Of a stretch of DNA of 16,647 nt, positions 1 to 6,499 are shown piece by piece. The DNA comes from an uncultured Haemophilus sp. GTDB taxonomy: Bacteria > Pseudomonadota > Gammaproteobacteria > Enterobacterales > Pasteurellaceae. Positions within the stretch are counted from its first letter, which is position 1. The number at the start of each line of letters is the position of its first letter. Location: assembly GCF_937976265.1 (NCBI RefSeq), contig NZ_CALJRX010000247.1:1-16647 (forward strand), written 5' to 3'. Made by a program: the position numbers and the translations under genes. The notes under the pieces were generated by a model. That model saw nothing but the letters and a program-made list of their open reading frames with translations. It was not told the origin of the DNA and ran no database searches.

Positions 1-58
1 TTGAATAAGCGTTTGCATACACTTAAGCTTACACTTCGCAGCTCGTGTTAAACGTTTG

Positions 59-970
59 CTATTCAGTTTTTCTACGCAATGAAACCTCGCCACCATTAAA
101 CATCTTCAATTCAGCACCGCATTGAACCCACAAATAACCACGCTCATCAATACCCTGTTCAATACCGGAAATCACACGTTGTTCCGCAATCACATTCACT
201 TCACTATTGAAAAACGCATTATGATTTTGCCACGCTTGTTGAAATTCAGCATTAATGCCTTCTTTTTCAAAGCGCTCTAAACGCACATATAAATGTTGAA
301 TCAATGTTGCAAACAAGGTTTGACGATCAATATCGGGATCCATTTCGCTCAGCTGGGCATAAGGCTGACTAATTTCCGTTTGTTTTGGCAACGACACATT
401 AATACCTACACCAATCACCAAATTGAGCATATCATTTTTATGATTAGAGATTTCAACCAAAATTCCGCCCAACTTTCTTCCATCTAACAAAATATCATTT
501 GGCCATTTTACTTGCACATTTAGCACCTCAGCAATCGCTAAACCGATGACTAAACTTAACCCCTCAATTGATTTTTTAGGATCAAATGCCCAATAAAAAC
601 TAAAAATGATTTGCCCAGCAAAAGGCGATAGCCATTGACGTCCACGTCGACCACGTCCTGCAGTTTGATATTCAGCCACACAAAGATCACCTTTTTTTAA
701 GGAAGGAATATTTTGTAGTATCCATTCATTTGTAGAGGAAATAATCGGCCGATAATAGATATTATAAGGAAAAAGTGCGGTTGAAATTTGCTTAGGATTT
801 AATAAAGGAAGGCTAGGCACTAAGCAATAATTTTGGCCATCAACGACAATTTCCAAGCCTAGCTCACGTAATTGTTTAATGTCCTCTTCAATATCCAGAG
901 AAAACTTTTCCAATTCAAACCGCACTTTCGGCTGACAGTCAGCTAAATATGTCAATAAAGCGAAATTCAT
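59..970 (-). CDS. birA: Biotin--[acetyl-CoA carboxylase] ligase BirA
   Basis: BirA makes biotinoyl-AMP from biotin and ATP and attaches biotin to the carrier protein of acetyl-CoA carboxylase in the cytoplasm; in E. coli it is also the biotin-operon repressor. The protein (303 aa from this start; E. coli about 320) shows the ligase signatures in order: the STNEW region near 79-83, the biotin/ATP loop GRGRRG near 105-110, KWPND near 155-159 and KLGGILVE near 166-173, then the small C-terminal domain ending in GGEVSLR. The N-terminal region (about 1-50) matches the winged-helix position but is short, and its expected recognition helix is acidic (DIEEDIKQL), so repressor activity is doubtful. 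Two ATGs are adjacent; the second (complement of 968-970) sits 7 bases from AAGGA and is preferred, while the first would add one Met. It is divergent from guaB. The enzyme assignment is firm; loss of DNA binding is inference. Confidence 0.95.
   Translation of the reverse strand: MNFALLTYLADCQPKVRFELEKFSLDIEEDIKQLRELGLEIVVDGQNYCLVPSLPLLNPKQISTALFPYNIYYRPIISSTNEWILQNIPSLKKGDLCVAEYQTAGRGRRGRQWLSPFAGQIIFSFYWAFDPKKSIEGLSLVIGLAIAEVLNVQVKWPNDILLDGRKLGGILVEISNHKNDMLNLVIGVGINVSLPKQTEISQPYAQLSEMDPDIDRQTLFATLIQHLYVRLERFEKEGINAEFQQAWQNHNAFFNSEVNVIAEQRVISGIEQGIDERGYLWVQCGAELKMFNGGEVSLRRKTE
773..781 (+). repeat. DNA uptake signal sequence (inside birA)
   Basis: Exact copy of AAGTGCGGT, the core recognised by the Haemophilus natural-transformation machinery. 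It lies in the linker between the N-terminal and ligase domains of birA, a tolerant position. Confidence 0.9.
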
Positions 971-1000
971 CATTTATTCCTTGTGGCAAACGGAGCGAAA

Positions 1001-1009
1001 ATCATAGCA
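1001..1009 (-). promoter_or_regulatory. Candidate extended -10 promoter of birA
   Basis: On the minus strand the bases read TGCTATGAT, that is TGn followed by a 5/6 match to TATAAT. No good -35 is visible at the usual distance, which an extended -10 can tolerate. It lies about 31 bases before the birA start. This is pattern matching only. Confidence 0.4.
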
Positions 1010-1026
1010 TAAATCCAAGAATTTCG

Positions 1027-1055
1027 TTTTCAAAATCAAGCAAAATCTGTATAAT
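1027..1055 (+). promoter_or_regulatory. Candidate guaB promoter with GC-rich discriminator
   Basis: TTTTCA (1027-1032, 4/6 match to TTGACA), a 17-base spacer, and a perfect TATAAT (1050-1055). It is followed at once by CCCGCCGC (1056-1063), a GC-rich discriminator of the kind found in promoters shut down by ppGpp during the stringent response. Such control is known for E. coli guaB; its presence here is inferred. The predicted start near 1061 would give a leader of about 40 bases. Confidence 0.6.
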
Positions 1056-1099
1056 CCCGCCGCAATATTTTTTAACTTCAACTTAGCGAGAATATTGCA

Positions 1100-2566
1100 A
1101 TGTCATTACGCATTAAACAAGAAGCCCTTACTTTTGACGATGTTCTACTCGTCCCGGCACATTCAACTGTGCTTCCAAATACAGCCAATCTTTCAACCAA
1201 ACTCACTAAAGAAATTAATTTAAATATTCCTATGCTTTCAGCAGCAATGGATACCGTAACCGAAACCAAACTTGCGATCTCTTTAGCACAAGAAGGCGGC
1301 ATCGGCTTTATTCACAAAAATATGACGATCGAACGCCAAGCGGATCGTGTTCGTAAAGTGAAAAAATTCGAAAGTGGTATCGTTTCTGAACCTGTGACTG
1401 TTTCGCCAGATTTAACCCTTGCAGAACTTGCTGAAATGGTGAAGAAAAACGGCTTCGCAGGTTACCCTGTTGTCGATGCTGAAAATAACTTAATCGGTAT
1501 CATCACTGGCCGTGATACGCGTTTCGTAAAAGATTTAAGCAAAACTGTTTCACAATTAATGACGAAAAAAGAAGACTTAGTCACTGTAAAAGAAGGTGCA
1601 AGCCGTGAAACAATTTTAGAATTAATGCATCAAAACCGCGTAGAGAAAGTACTTGTAGTAGATGATGCATTCAAATTAAAAGGCATGATCACCGTTAAAG
1701 ACTTCCAAAAAGCGGAACAAAAACCAAATGCATGTAAAGACGAGTTTGGTCGTTTACGTGTCGGTGCGGCTGTAGGTGCAGGCCCAGGTAACGAAGAACG
1801 TATTGATGCTTTAGTGAAAGCCGGCGTAGATGTATTGTTAATCGACTCTTCTCACGGTCACTCTGAAGGCGTATTGCAACGTGTTCGTGAAACTCGTGCA
1901 AAATATCCAAACTTACCTATCGTTGCGGGTAACGTCGCAACGGCTGAAGGTGCAATCGCATTAGCAGACGCAGGCGCAAGCGCAGTGAAAGTCGGTATTG
2001 GTCCAGGTTCAATTTGTACAACTCGTATCGTAACCGGTGTAGGTGTGCCACAAATCACCGCTATCGCAGATGCAGCAGCAGCATTAAAAGATCGTGGTAT
2101 TCCAGTTATCGCGGACGGTGGTATCCGTTTCTCTGGTGATATTGCAAAAGCCATCGCTGCAGGCGCAAGCTGTGTAATGGTTGGTTCTATGTTCGCGGGT
2201 ACTGAAGAAGCACCGGGTGAAATCGAACTTTACCAAGGCCGTGCATTTAAATCTTACCGCGGTATGGGTTCATTAGGTGCCATGGCGAAAGGCTCATCAG
2301 ACCGTTACTTCCAATCTGATAACGCTGCAGACAAACTCGTACCAGAAGGTATCGAAGGCCGTATTCCATACAAAGGTTACTTAAAAGAAATCATCCACCA
2401 ACAAATGGGTGGCTTACGTTCTTGCATGGGCTTAACTGGCTGCGCAACCATCGAAGAATTACGCACAAAAGCAGAATTCGTTCGCATCAGTGGTGCAGGC
2501 ATTAAAGAAAGCCACGTTCATGATGTAACGATTACTAAAGAAGCGCCAAACTATCGTATGGGCTAA
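1100..2566 (+). CDS. guaB: Inosine-5'-monophosphate dehydrogenase GuaB
   Basis: GuaB oxidises IMP to XMP with NAD+, the first committed step of guanine nucleotide synthesis, in the cytoplasm. The 488-residue product has the usual bacterial length and aligns from memory with E. coli GuaB along its whole length. Residues about 1-90 and 210-488 form the TIM barrel; about 93-205 are the two regulatory CBS repeats (each with a GI-T-RD or GMITVKDF type ending). The catalytic loop GPGSICTTR is at 301-309 with Cys306 as the nucleophile, followed by the IMP-binding DGGIRFSGD segment and the flap with YRGMGSLGAM and the SDRYFQ region. The ribosome-binding site is weak (GCGAGA), but the start agrees with the family. 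It is divergent from birA and starts the gua cluster. Confidence 0.98.
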   Translation: MSLRIKQEALTFDDVLLVPAHSTVLPNTANLSTKLTKEINLNIPMLSAAMDTVTETKLAISLAQEGGIGFIHKNMTIERQADRVRKVKKFESGIVSEPVTVSPDLTLAELAEMVKKNGFAGYPVVDAENNLIGIITGRDTRFVKDLSKTVSQLMTKKEDLVTVKEGASRETILELMHQNRVEKVLVVDDAFKLKGMITVKDFQKAEQKPNACKDEFGRLRVGAAVGAGPGNEERIDALVKAGVDVLLIDSSHGHSEGVLQRVRETRAKYPNLPIVAGNVATAEGAIALADAGASAVKVGIGPGSICTTRIVTGVGVPQITAIADAAAALKDRGIPVIADGGIRFSGDIAKAIAAGASCVMVGSMFAGTEEAPGEIELYQGRAFKSYRGMGSLGAMAKGSSDRYFQSDNAADKLVPEGIEGRIPYKGYLKEIIHQQMGGLRSCMGLTGCATIEELRTKAEFVRISGAGIKESHVHDVTITKEAPNYRMG

Positions 2567-2571
2567 TTGAT

Positions 2572-2600
2572 AAAAGAGCGGTTTATTTAACCGCTCTTTT
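2572..2600 (+). terminator. Hairpin after guaB (weak terminator or attenuator)
   Basis: A perfect 12-bp stem (2572-2583 with 2589-2600) closed by a 5-base loop TATTT. The T run after the stem is only the last four bases of the stem itself, then GAAATATTTTAGG, so termination may be partial. The stem contains AAGAGCGGT, one base away from the uptake signal. No room for a good separate promoter is seen before the next gene, so readthrough probably feeds the downstream genes. Confidence 0.75.
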
Positions 2601-2630
2601 GAAATATTTTAGGCAACTAAAAGGACTAAA

Positions 2631-2960
2631 ATGAAAAAACTAGCATTACTCATTCCGTTTATCATATCAAGTTGTGCGCTTTTCGGACCAACTTATACGG
2701 GAGAAACAACGGCAAGTTCTTTACTAAAATCAGATACTGAACGTAATATCAATCTGGCTTTTAGAGCAATCCATAATTGTACTCCAAAACAAATTCATAC
2801 TCAGATCAATGATGCAAAAATCAACCCTAAAACATCTACTGTTGATTCAGCATATGAAACTTGGACAGTAAAAGGCTGTAATCAAACTGAGGTATTTAAA
2901 ATTAAATATATCAGCGATGGTCAAGGTGGAACCTACATCAATATGACCACGTCAAACTAA
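2631..2960 (+). CDS. Small predicted lipoprotein of unknown function
   Basis: A 109-residue product not recognised as a named family. It begins with a lysine-rich start and a hydrophobic segment ending in the lipobox I-S-S-C, with Cys15 as the likely lipidated residue; Ala follows the Cys, so outer-membrane sorting would be expected. The mature part holds two further cysteines (Cys50 and Cys83) that could form a disulfide, and a C-terminal half rich in Trp, Tyr, Gly (WTVKGC, then DGQGGTYINM) that suggests a small beta-rich periplasmic domain. AAGGA lies 6 bases before the ATG. The gene lies between the guaB hairpin and guaA, 13 bases before guaA, so it should be co-transcribed with guaA. No functional link to purine synthesis is evident. 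Lipoprotein nature is well supported; the function is unknown. Confidence 0.85.
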   Translation: MKKLALLIPFIISSCALFGPTYTGETTASSLLKSDTERNINLAFRAIHNCTPKQIHTQINDAKINPKTSTVDSAYETWTVKGCNQTEVFKIKYISDGQGGTYINMTTSN

Positions 2961-2973
2961 CATAAGGTAAAAA

Positions 2974-4533
2974 ATGACAAACATCCACAACCATAAAATC
3001 CTGATCCTCGACTTTGGTTCACAATATACCCAACTTATTGCGCGTCGCGTGCGTGAAATCGGTGTGTACTGCGAACTTTGGGCGTGGGATGTGACTGAAG
3101 AACAAATCCGTGAATTTAATCCAGACGGTATCATTCTTTCTGGTGGTCCTGAAAGTACCACTGAAGAAAACAGCCCGCGTGCACCTGAATATGTATTTAA
3201 TGCCGGCGTGCCTGTATTGGGTATTTGCTACGGCATGCAAACCATGGCAATGCAACTTGGTGGTTTAACTGAGACCTCTGATCATCGTGAATTCGGCTAT
3301 GCTTCTGTTTTAATGGATAATCCGACCGCACTTTTCGCTCATTTAAATGATGGCGATAGCAAATTAGATGTATGGATGAGTCATGGCGATAAAGTAACGC
3401 GTTTACCTGAAAACTTCCAAGTTACCGGTACGACTCCAACCTGCCCAATTGCGGCAATGTCTGACGAAAATCGTCGTTTCTACGGTGTACAATTCCACCC
3501 TGAAGTAACCCATACCAAAAAAGGTTTGGAATTATTGATGAATTTCGTGGTGAACATTTGTGGTTGCGAAACCAAATGGACAGCAGAAAACATTATCGAA
3601 GATGCCGTTGCTCGCATTAAAGAGCAAGTGGGCGATGATGAAGTGATTTTAGGTTTATCTGGTGGTGTGGACTCTTCTGTGGTTGCATTACTTTTACACC
3701 GTGCTATCGGCAAAAACTTACACTGCGTATTCGTGGATAACGGTTTACTCCGCTTACACGAAGGCGATCAAGTCATGGAAATGTTCGGTAACAAATTCGG
3801 TTTAAATATTACCCGTGTTGATGCTGAAAGCCGTTTCTTAGGCGAACTTGCAGGCGTATCTGATCCTGAAGCGAAACGTAAAATTATCGGTAAAGTATTC
3901 GTTGATGTATTCGATGATGAATCGAAAAAACTCACTAATGTAAAATGGTTGGCACAAGGTACGATCTACCCTGACGTGATCGAATCTGCAGCAAGCAAAA
4001 CCGGTAAAGCACATGTGATTAAATCACACCACAACGTAGGTGGCTTACCTGATTATATGAAACTTGGTTTAGTTGAACCTTTACGTGAATTATTTAAAGA
4101 TGAAGTACGTAAAATCGGTTTAGCATTAGGCTTACCGGCTGAAATGATCAACCGCCACCCATTCCCTGGCCCAGGTTTAGGCGTGCGTGTATTAGGCGAA
4201 GTGAAAAAAGAATACTGCGATTTATTACGCCGTGCGGATGCAATCTTTATCGAAGAATTACGCAATAGCGGTTGGTATGAAAAAACCAGCCAAGCCTTCA
4301 GCGTATTCTTACCTGTAAAATCTGTAGGTGTGATGGGTGATGGACGTAAATACGATTGGGTTATTTCACTACGCGCAGTAGAAACCATCGATTTTATGAC
4401 CGCACATTGGGCTCATTTGCCTTACGATTTATTAGGCAAAGTGTCTAACCGCATCATCAATGAAGTCAACGGCATTTCCCGCGTGGTGTATGACATCAGC
4501 GGAAAACCACCAGCAACTATCGAATGGGAATAA
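2974..4533 (+). CDS. guaA: GMP synthase (glutamine-hydrolysing) GuaA
   Basis: GuaA converts XMP to GMP using ATP and ammonia released from glutamine, the step directly after GuaB. The 519-residue protein is near the E. coli length of 525. The N-terminal class I glutamine amidotransferase domain (about 1-200) shows the oxyanion region ILSGGPES, the nucleophile Cys85 in GICYGMQ, and the other triad members His175 and Glu177 in QFHPEVTH. The ATP-pyrophosphatase domain follows, with the P-loop LSGGVDSS at 228-235. The C-terminal dimerisation domain contains PFPGPGLGVRVLGE and ends in KPPATIEWE. AAGG lies 7 bases before the ATG. It follows the lipoprotein gene closely and is closed by a strong terminator. 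Confidence 0.98.
   Translation: MTNIHNHKILILDFGSQYTQLIARRVREIGVYCELWAWDVTEEQIREFNPDGIILSGGPESTTEENSPRAPEYVFNAGVPVLGICYGMQTMAMQLGGLTETSDHREFGYASVLMDNPTALFAHLNDGDSKLDVWMSHGDKVTRLPENFQVTGTTPTCPIAAMSDENRRFYGVQFHPEVTHTKKGLELLMNFVVNICGCETKWTAENIIEDAVARIKEQVGDDEVILGLSGGVDSSVVALLLHRAIGKNLHCVFVDNGLLRLHEGDQVMEMFGNKFGLNITRVDAESRFLGELAGVSDPEAKRKIIGKVFVDVFDDESKKLTNVKWLAQGTIYPDVIESAASKTGKAHVIKSHHNVGGLPDYMKLGLVEPLRELFKDEVRKIGLALGLPAEMINRHPFPGPGLGVRVLGEVKKEYCDLLRRADAIFIEELRNSGWYEKTSQAFSVFLPVKSVGVMGDGRKYDWVISLRAVETIDFMTAHWAHLPYDLLGKVSNRIINEVNGISRVVYDISGKPPATIEWE
3325..3333 (-). repeat. DNA uptake signal sequence (inside guaA)
   Basis: Reads ACCGCACTT on the plus strand, an exact reverse copy of the uptake core, in the region coding for the amidotransferase domain. 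Confidence 0.9.
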
Positions 4534-4575
4534 AAAATCACTTTTTCAGATACTTTCTAATTATTTCAATAAATC

Positions 4576-4606
4576 AAATAAAGCCTTGTATATCAAGGCT
4601 TTATTT
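4576..4606 (+). terminator. Rho-independent terminator of the gua cluster
   Basis: A perfect 13-bp stem (4576-4588 with 4594-4606) with loop TATAT, centred on GCCTTG/CAAGGC, followed by a T-rich tract (ATTTTATC). It lies 42 bases after the guaA stop. Confidence 0.92.
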
Positions 4607-4781
4607 ATTTTATCTCATTTCTAGTCTTCTCTATCCATTTCTTAATTATGACGGTATTTTTGACAAATAATTGAAAAAAATTCAACATTTTTAATTTATT
4701 TTCATAACTCAAAATTATTTAGCGTTACCTCAAAATTTGTTTTTAGAAATGGAGTAATTAACTTTTAAAGCACACAAAAAA
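4607..4781. other. AT-rich intergenic stretch with no visible gene
   Basis: The first part of the 312-base gap between guaA and fhuC. It is strongly A+T rich, with no convincing open reading frame, tRNA or hairpin. It may mark the left edge of the inserted fhu locus, but no repeat or attachment site was seen. Confidence 0.6.
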
Positions 4782-4810
4782 TTGAAACAAGAATGATTAT
4801 CATATACAAT
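4782..4810 (+). promoter_or_regulatory. Promoter of fhuCDB(A)
   Basis: TTGAAA (4782-4787, 5/6 match), a 17-base spacer and TACAAT (4805-4810, 5/6 match) form a good sigma-70 promoter. The expected start near 4817 leaves a leader of about 30 bases. A Fur box fills the spacer, so an occupied operator would block RNA polymerase directly. Confidence 0.7.
4789..4807 (+). promoter_or_regulatory. Fur box (iron-responsive operator)
   Basis: The central ATGATTATCAT matches the core of the 19-base Fur consensus in 10 of 11 positions; over all 19 positions I count 13 matches. It lies between the -35 and -10 of the fhu promoter, the classic place for iron repression. No binding data; based on the motif and the siderophore genes that follow. 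Confidence 0.72.
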
Positions 4811-4845
4811 ATACGATACTTTTAGATTTTTTATATGGAAAGTTT

Positions 4846-5610
4846 GTGTTTCAGCTTAATCAAGTTTCTTTTTCTATTCCCCACCGCACTTTACTCCAAC
4901 CAACTTCACTTAATTTTGAAGCGGGCTATGTCTATGGCTTAATTGGACATAATGGCTCAGGCAAATCCACATTAATTAAATTAATGGCGCGTCAGCAGCC
5001 AATTTCCGGTGGCGATATTCTATTGGACAACCGTTCTATTCAAGATTGGCAGAGCCGTGAATTTGCCAAGCGGGTTGCCTATTTGCCGCAACATCTTCCG
5101 CAAGCGACCAATATGACGGCGAAAGAGCTGATTGCGATGGGGCGTTATGCCTGGAATGGCTTGTTCGGGCGAGAAACGGAGGCAGACAAGCAAGCCATTG
5201 CGCGTGCGTTAAAGCTCACGCATACGGAAAAATTTGCCGATCAGCTGGTGGATACCCTCTCGGGTGGTGAACGTTCGCGCATTTGGTTGGCGATGTTATT
5301 GGCGCAAGAAAGCCAATTTCTCTTACTTGATGAACCCTTGGCAGCATTGGATATTGCCCATCAGGTGGAAGTGATGCAGCTGGTTCATCGACTCAGCCGC
5401 GAGCTGAATCTTGGCGTGATTATCGTGATTCACGACATCAACCTCGCTTCGCGTTTTTGCGATCATTTGGTGGCGTTGCACAGTGGCAAATTGTTGGCGC
5501 AAGGCAATGCGCACAACATCGTGAACACGCCGTCATTGCAACAAATTTATGGCATTGAATTGAATGTCATTGAACACCCACAAACCCATCGCCCCGTGAG
5601 TTTTTATTAA
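4846..5610 (+). CDS. fhuC: Ferric hydroxamate ABC transporter ATPase FhuC
   Basis: This cytoplasmic ATPase powers uptake of ferric hydroxamate siderophores through FhuB. The 254-residue protein has all the ABC motifs: Walker A GHNGSGKST (34-42), Q-loop Gln82, signature LSGGE (138-142), Walker B LLLDEP (159-164) and the switch His196. The length and the segment after Walker A fit the FhuC/FepC/BtuD branch. The start is GTG, with GGAA 5 bases upstream; an ATG at 4835 is in another frame. The first 70 or so bases are AT rich like the flanks, then composition turns GC rich, as in fhuD and fhuB. It is the first gene of the locus, 1 base before fhuD, under the Fur-type promoter. The ATPase class is certain; ferrichrome-type substrate rests on the gene set. 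Confidence 0.92.
   Translation: MFQLNQVSFSIPHRTLLQPTSLNFEAGYVYGLIGHNGSGKSTLIKLMARQQPISGGDILLDNRSIQDWQSREFAKRVAYLPQHLPQATNMTAKELIAMGRYAWNGLFGRETEADKQAIARALKLTHTEKFADQLVDTLSGGERSRIWLAMLLAQESQFLLLDEPLAALDIAHQVEVMQLVHRLSRELNLGVIIVIHDINLASRFCDHLVALHSGKLLAQGNAHNIVNTPSLQQIYGIELNVIEHPQTHRPVSFY
4883..4891 (-). repeat. DNA uptake signal sequence (start of fhuC)
   Basis: Exact reverse copy (ACCGCACTT) within the first codons of fhuC, near the point where composition changes. Confidence 0.9.
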
Positions 5611-5611
5611 T

Positions 5612-6499
5612 ATGCGACGTTTCCTTAAAAATTCACTGCTAATTTTGACCGCACTTTTTAGCCTCAAAAGCTGGGCGGGCGAACCGCAAGCAGGTTATGC
5701 CACGGTGGATTGGTCTGTGGCGGAAACTTTAATTGCCCTTGAGCAACCGCCTCTTGCCGTGGGCGATGTGAAAAGCTATCAAACCTGGGTGATAGAACCT
5801 CAACTGCCTGAAGGCACACTTGATTTAGGCATTCGTTTGCAACCGAATATGGAGCTCATTGCCAGGCTTCCTCATTTCGTCAATGCACAACCGCTGACCT
5901 TCATTCACAGCGCATTTTATGCCGCGCTGAATGATAAATTAGCCCCTTATGGCAACGTGTATAACGTCACATTCTACAAGGCGGGCAATGCGTGGGAAAA
6001 TGTGGTCGCCGCCACGCAAGAAATCGGGCGGATTATTGACAAACCCGAAGCCGTGCAAAAATTGCTGGCGAACTATTCGCAAGATATTGCCAAATATCAA
6101 CCGCTTTTACAGCCTTTCACCGATCGTCCCGTCGCTTTAGTGCAATTTATTGATACGCGCCATTTGCGTATTTATGGCGAAAACAGCCTGTTGGGCGCGG
6201 TGATTCAGCAACTGGGCTTTAAAAATGCCTATTTGCCTGAGGTGAATTATTGGGGATTCCAAAATATTGAAATTACCGAATTGGCGAAACTGCCGAAAAA
6301 TACCCGTTTTGTGGTCATCAAACCCTATCCGCACAATATCGCTGCCGCCCTCACACACAATACCTTATGGCAACAACTGCCCCTCGCCAAAGAACCGTTA
6401 ATTCTGCCTGCGGTGTGGACCTTTGGCGCCATTCCTTCGGCGCAACGTTTTGTGAGCATCTTCGCCAATGGCTTATTGCACGGAGGGGAAACATGGTAA
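5612..6499 (+). CDS. fhuD: Ferric hydroxamate periplasmic binding protein FhuD
   Basis: FhuD binds the ferric siderophore in the periplasm and delivers it to FhuB. The 295-residue product matches the E. coli FhuD length (296). It starts with a cleavable signal peptide: MRR, a hydrophobic stretch, then a likely cut after Ala22 in SWA/G. There is no lipobox, so it is a soluble periplasmic protein rather than a lipoprotein. The mature part begins with the class III binding-protein pattern (VDWSVAETLIAL, then VGDVKSYQTWV) and ends with a segment around PAVWTFGAIPSAQRF, typical of FhuD-like proteins. It follows fhuC by 1 base and overlaps fhuB by 7 bases, indicating translational coupling. It is GC rich like fhuC and fhuB. 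Confidence 0.9.
   Translation: MRRFLKNSLLILTALFSLKSWAGEPQAGYATVDWSVAETLIALEQPPLAVGDVKSYQTWVIEPQLPEGTLDLGIRLQPNMELIARLPHFVNAQPLTFIHSAFYAALNDKLAPYGNVYNVTFYKAGNAWENVVAATQEIGRIIDKPEAVQKLLANYSQDIAKYQPLLQPFTDRPVALVQFIDTRHLRIYGENSLLGAVIQQLGFKNAYLPEVNYWGFQNIEITELAKLPKNTRFVVIKPYPHNIAAALTHNTLWQQLPLAKEPLILPAVWTFGAIPSAQRFVSIFANGLLHGGETW
5648..5656 (-). repeat. DNA uptake signal sequence (fhuD signal-peptide region)
   Basis: Exact ACCGCACTT, coding for part of the hydrophobic core of the signal peptide. Confidence 0.9.

Noticed and set aside
1..51. A plus-strand frame open from base 1 to TAA at 49-51, possibly the tail of a gene converging on birA.
   Set aside because: Only 16 codons are visible and the peptide is not recognisable; chance is as likely.
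46..61. AAACGTTTGC near the birA stop, resembling the right half of a PurR operator.
   Set aside because: The left half does not match, and the position is downstream of birA with no visible promoter to control.
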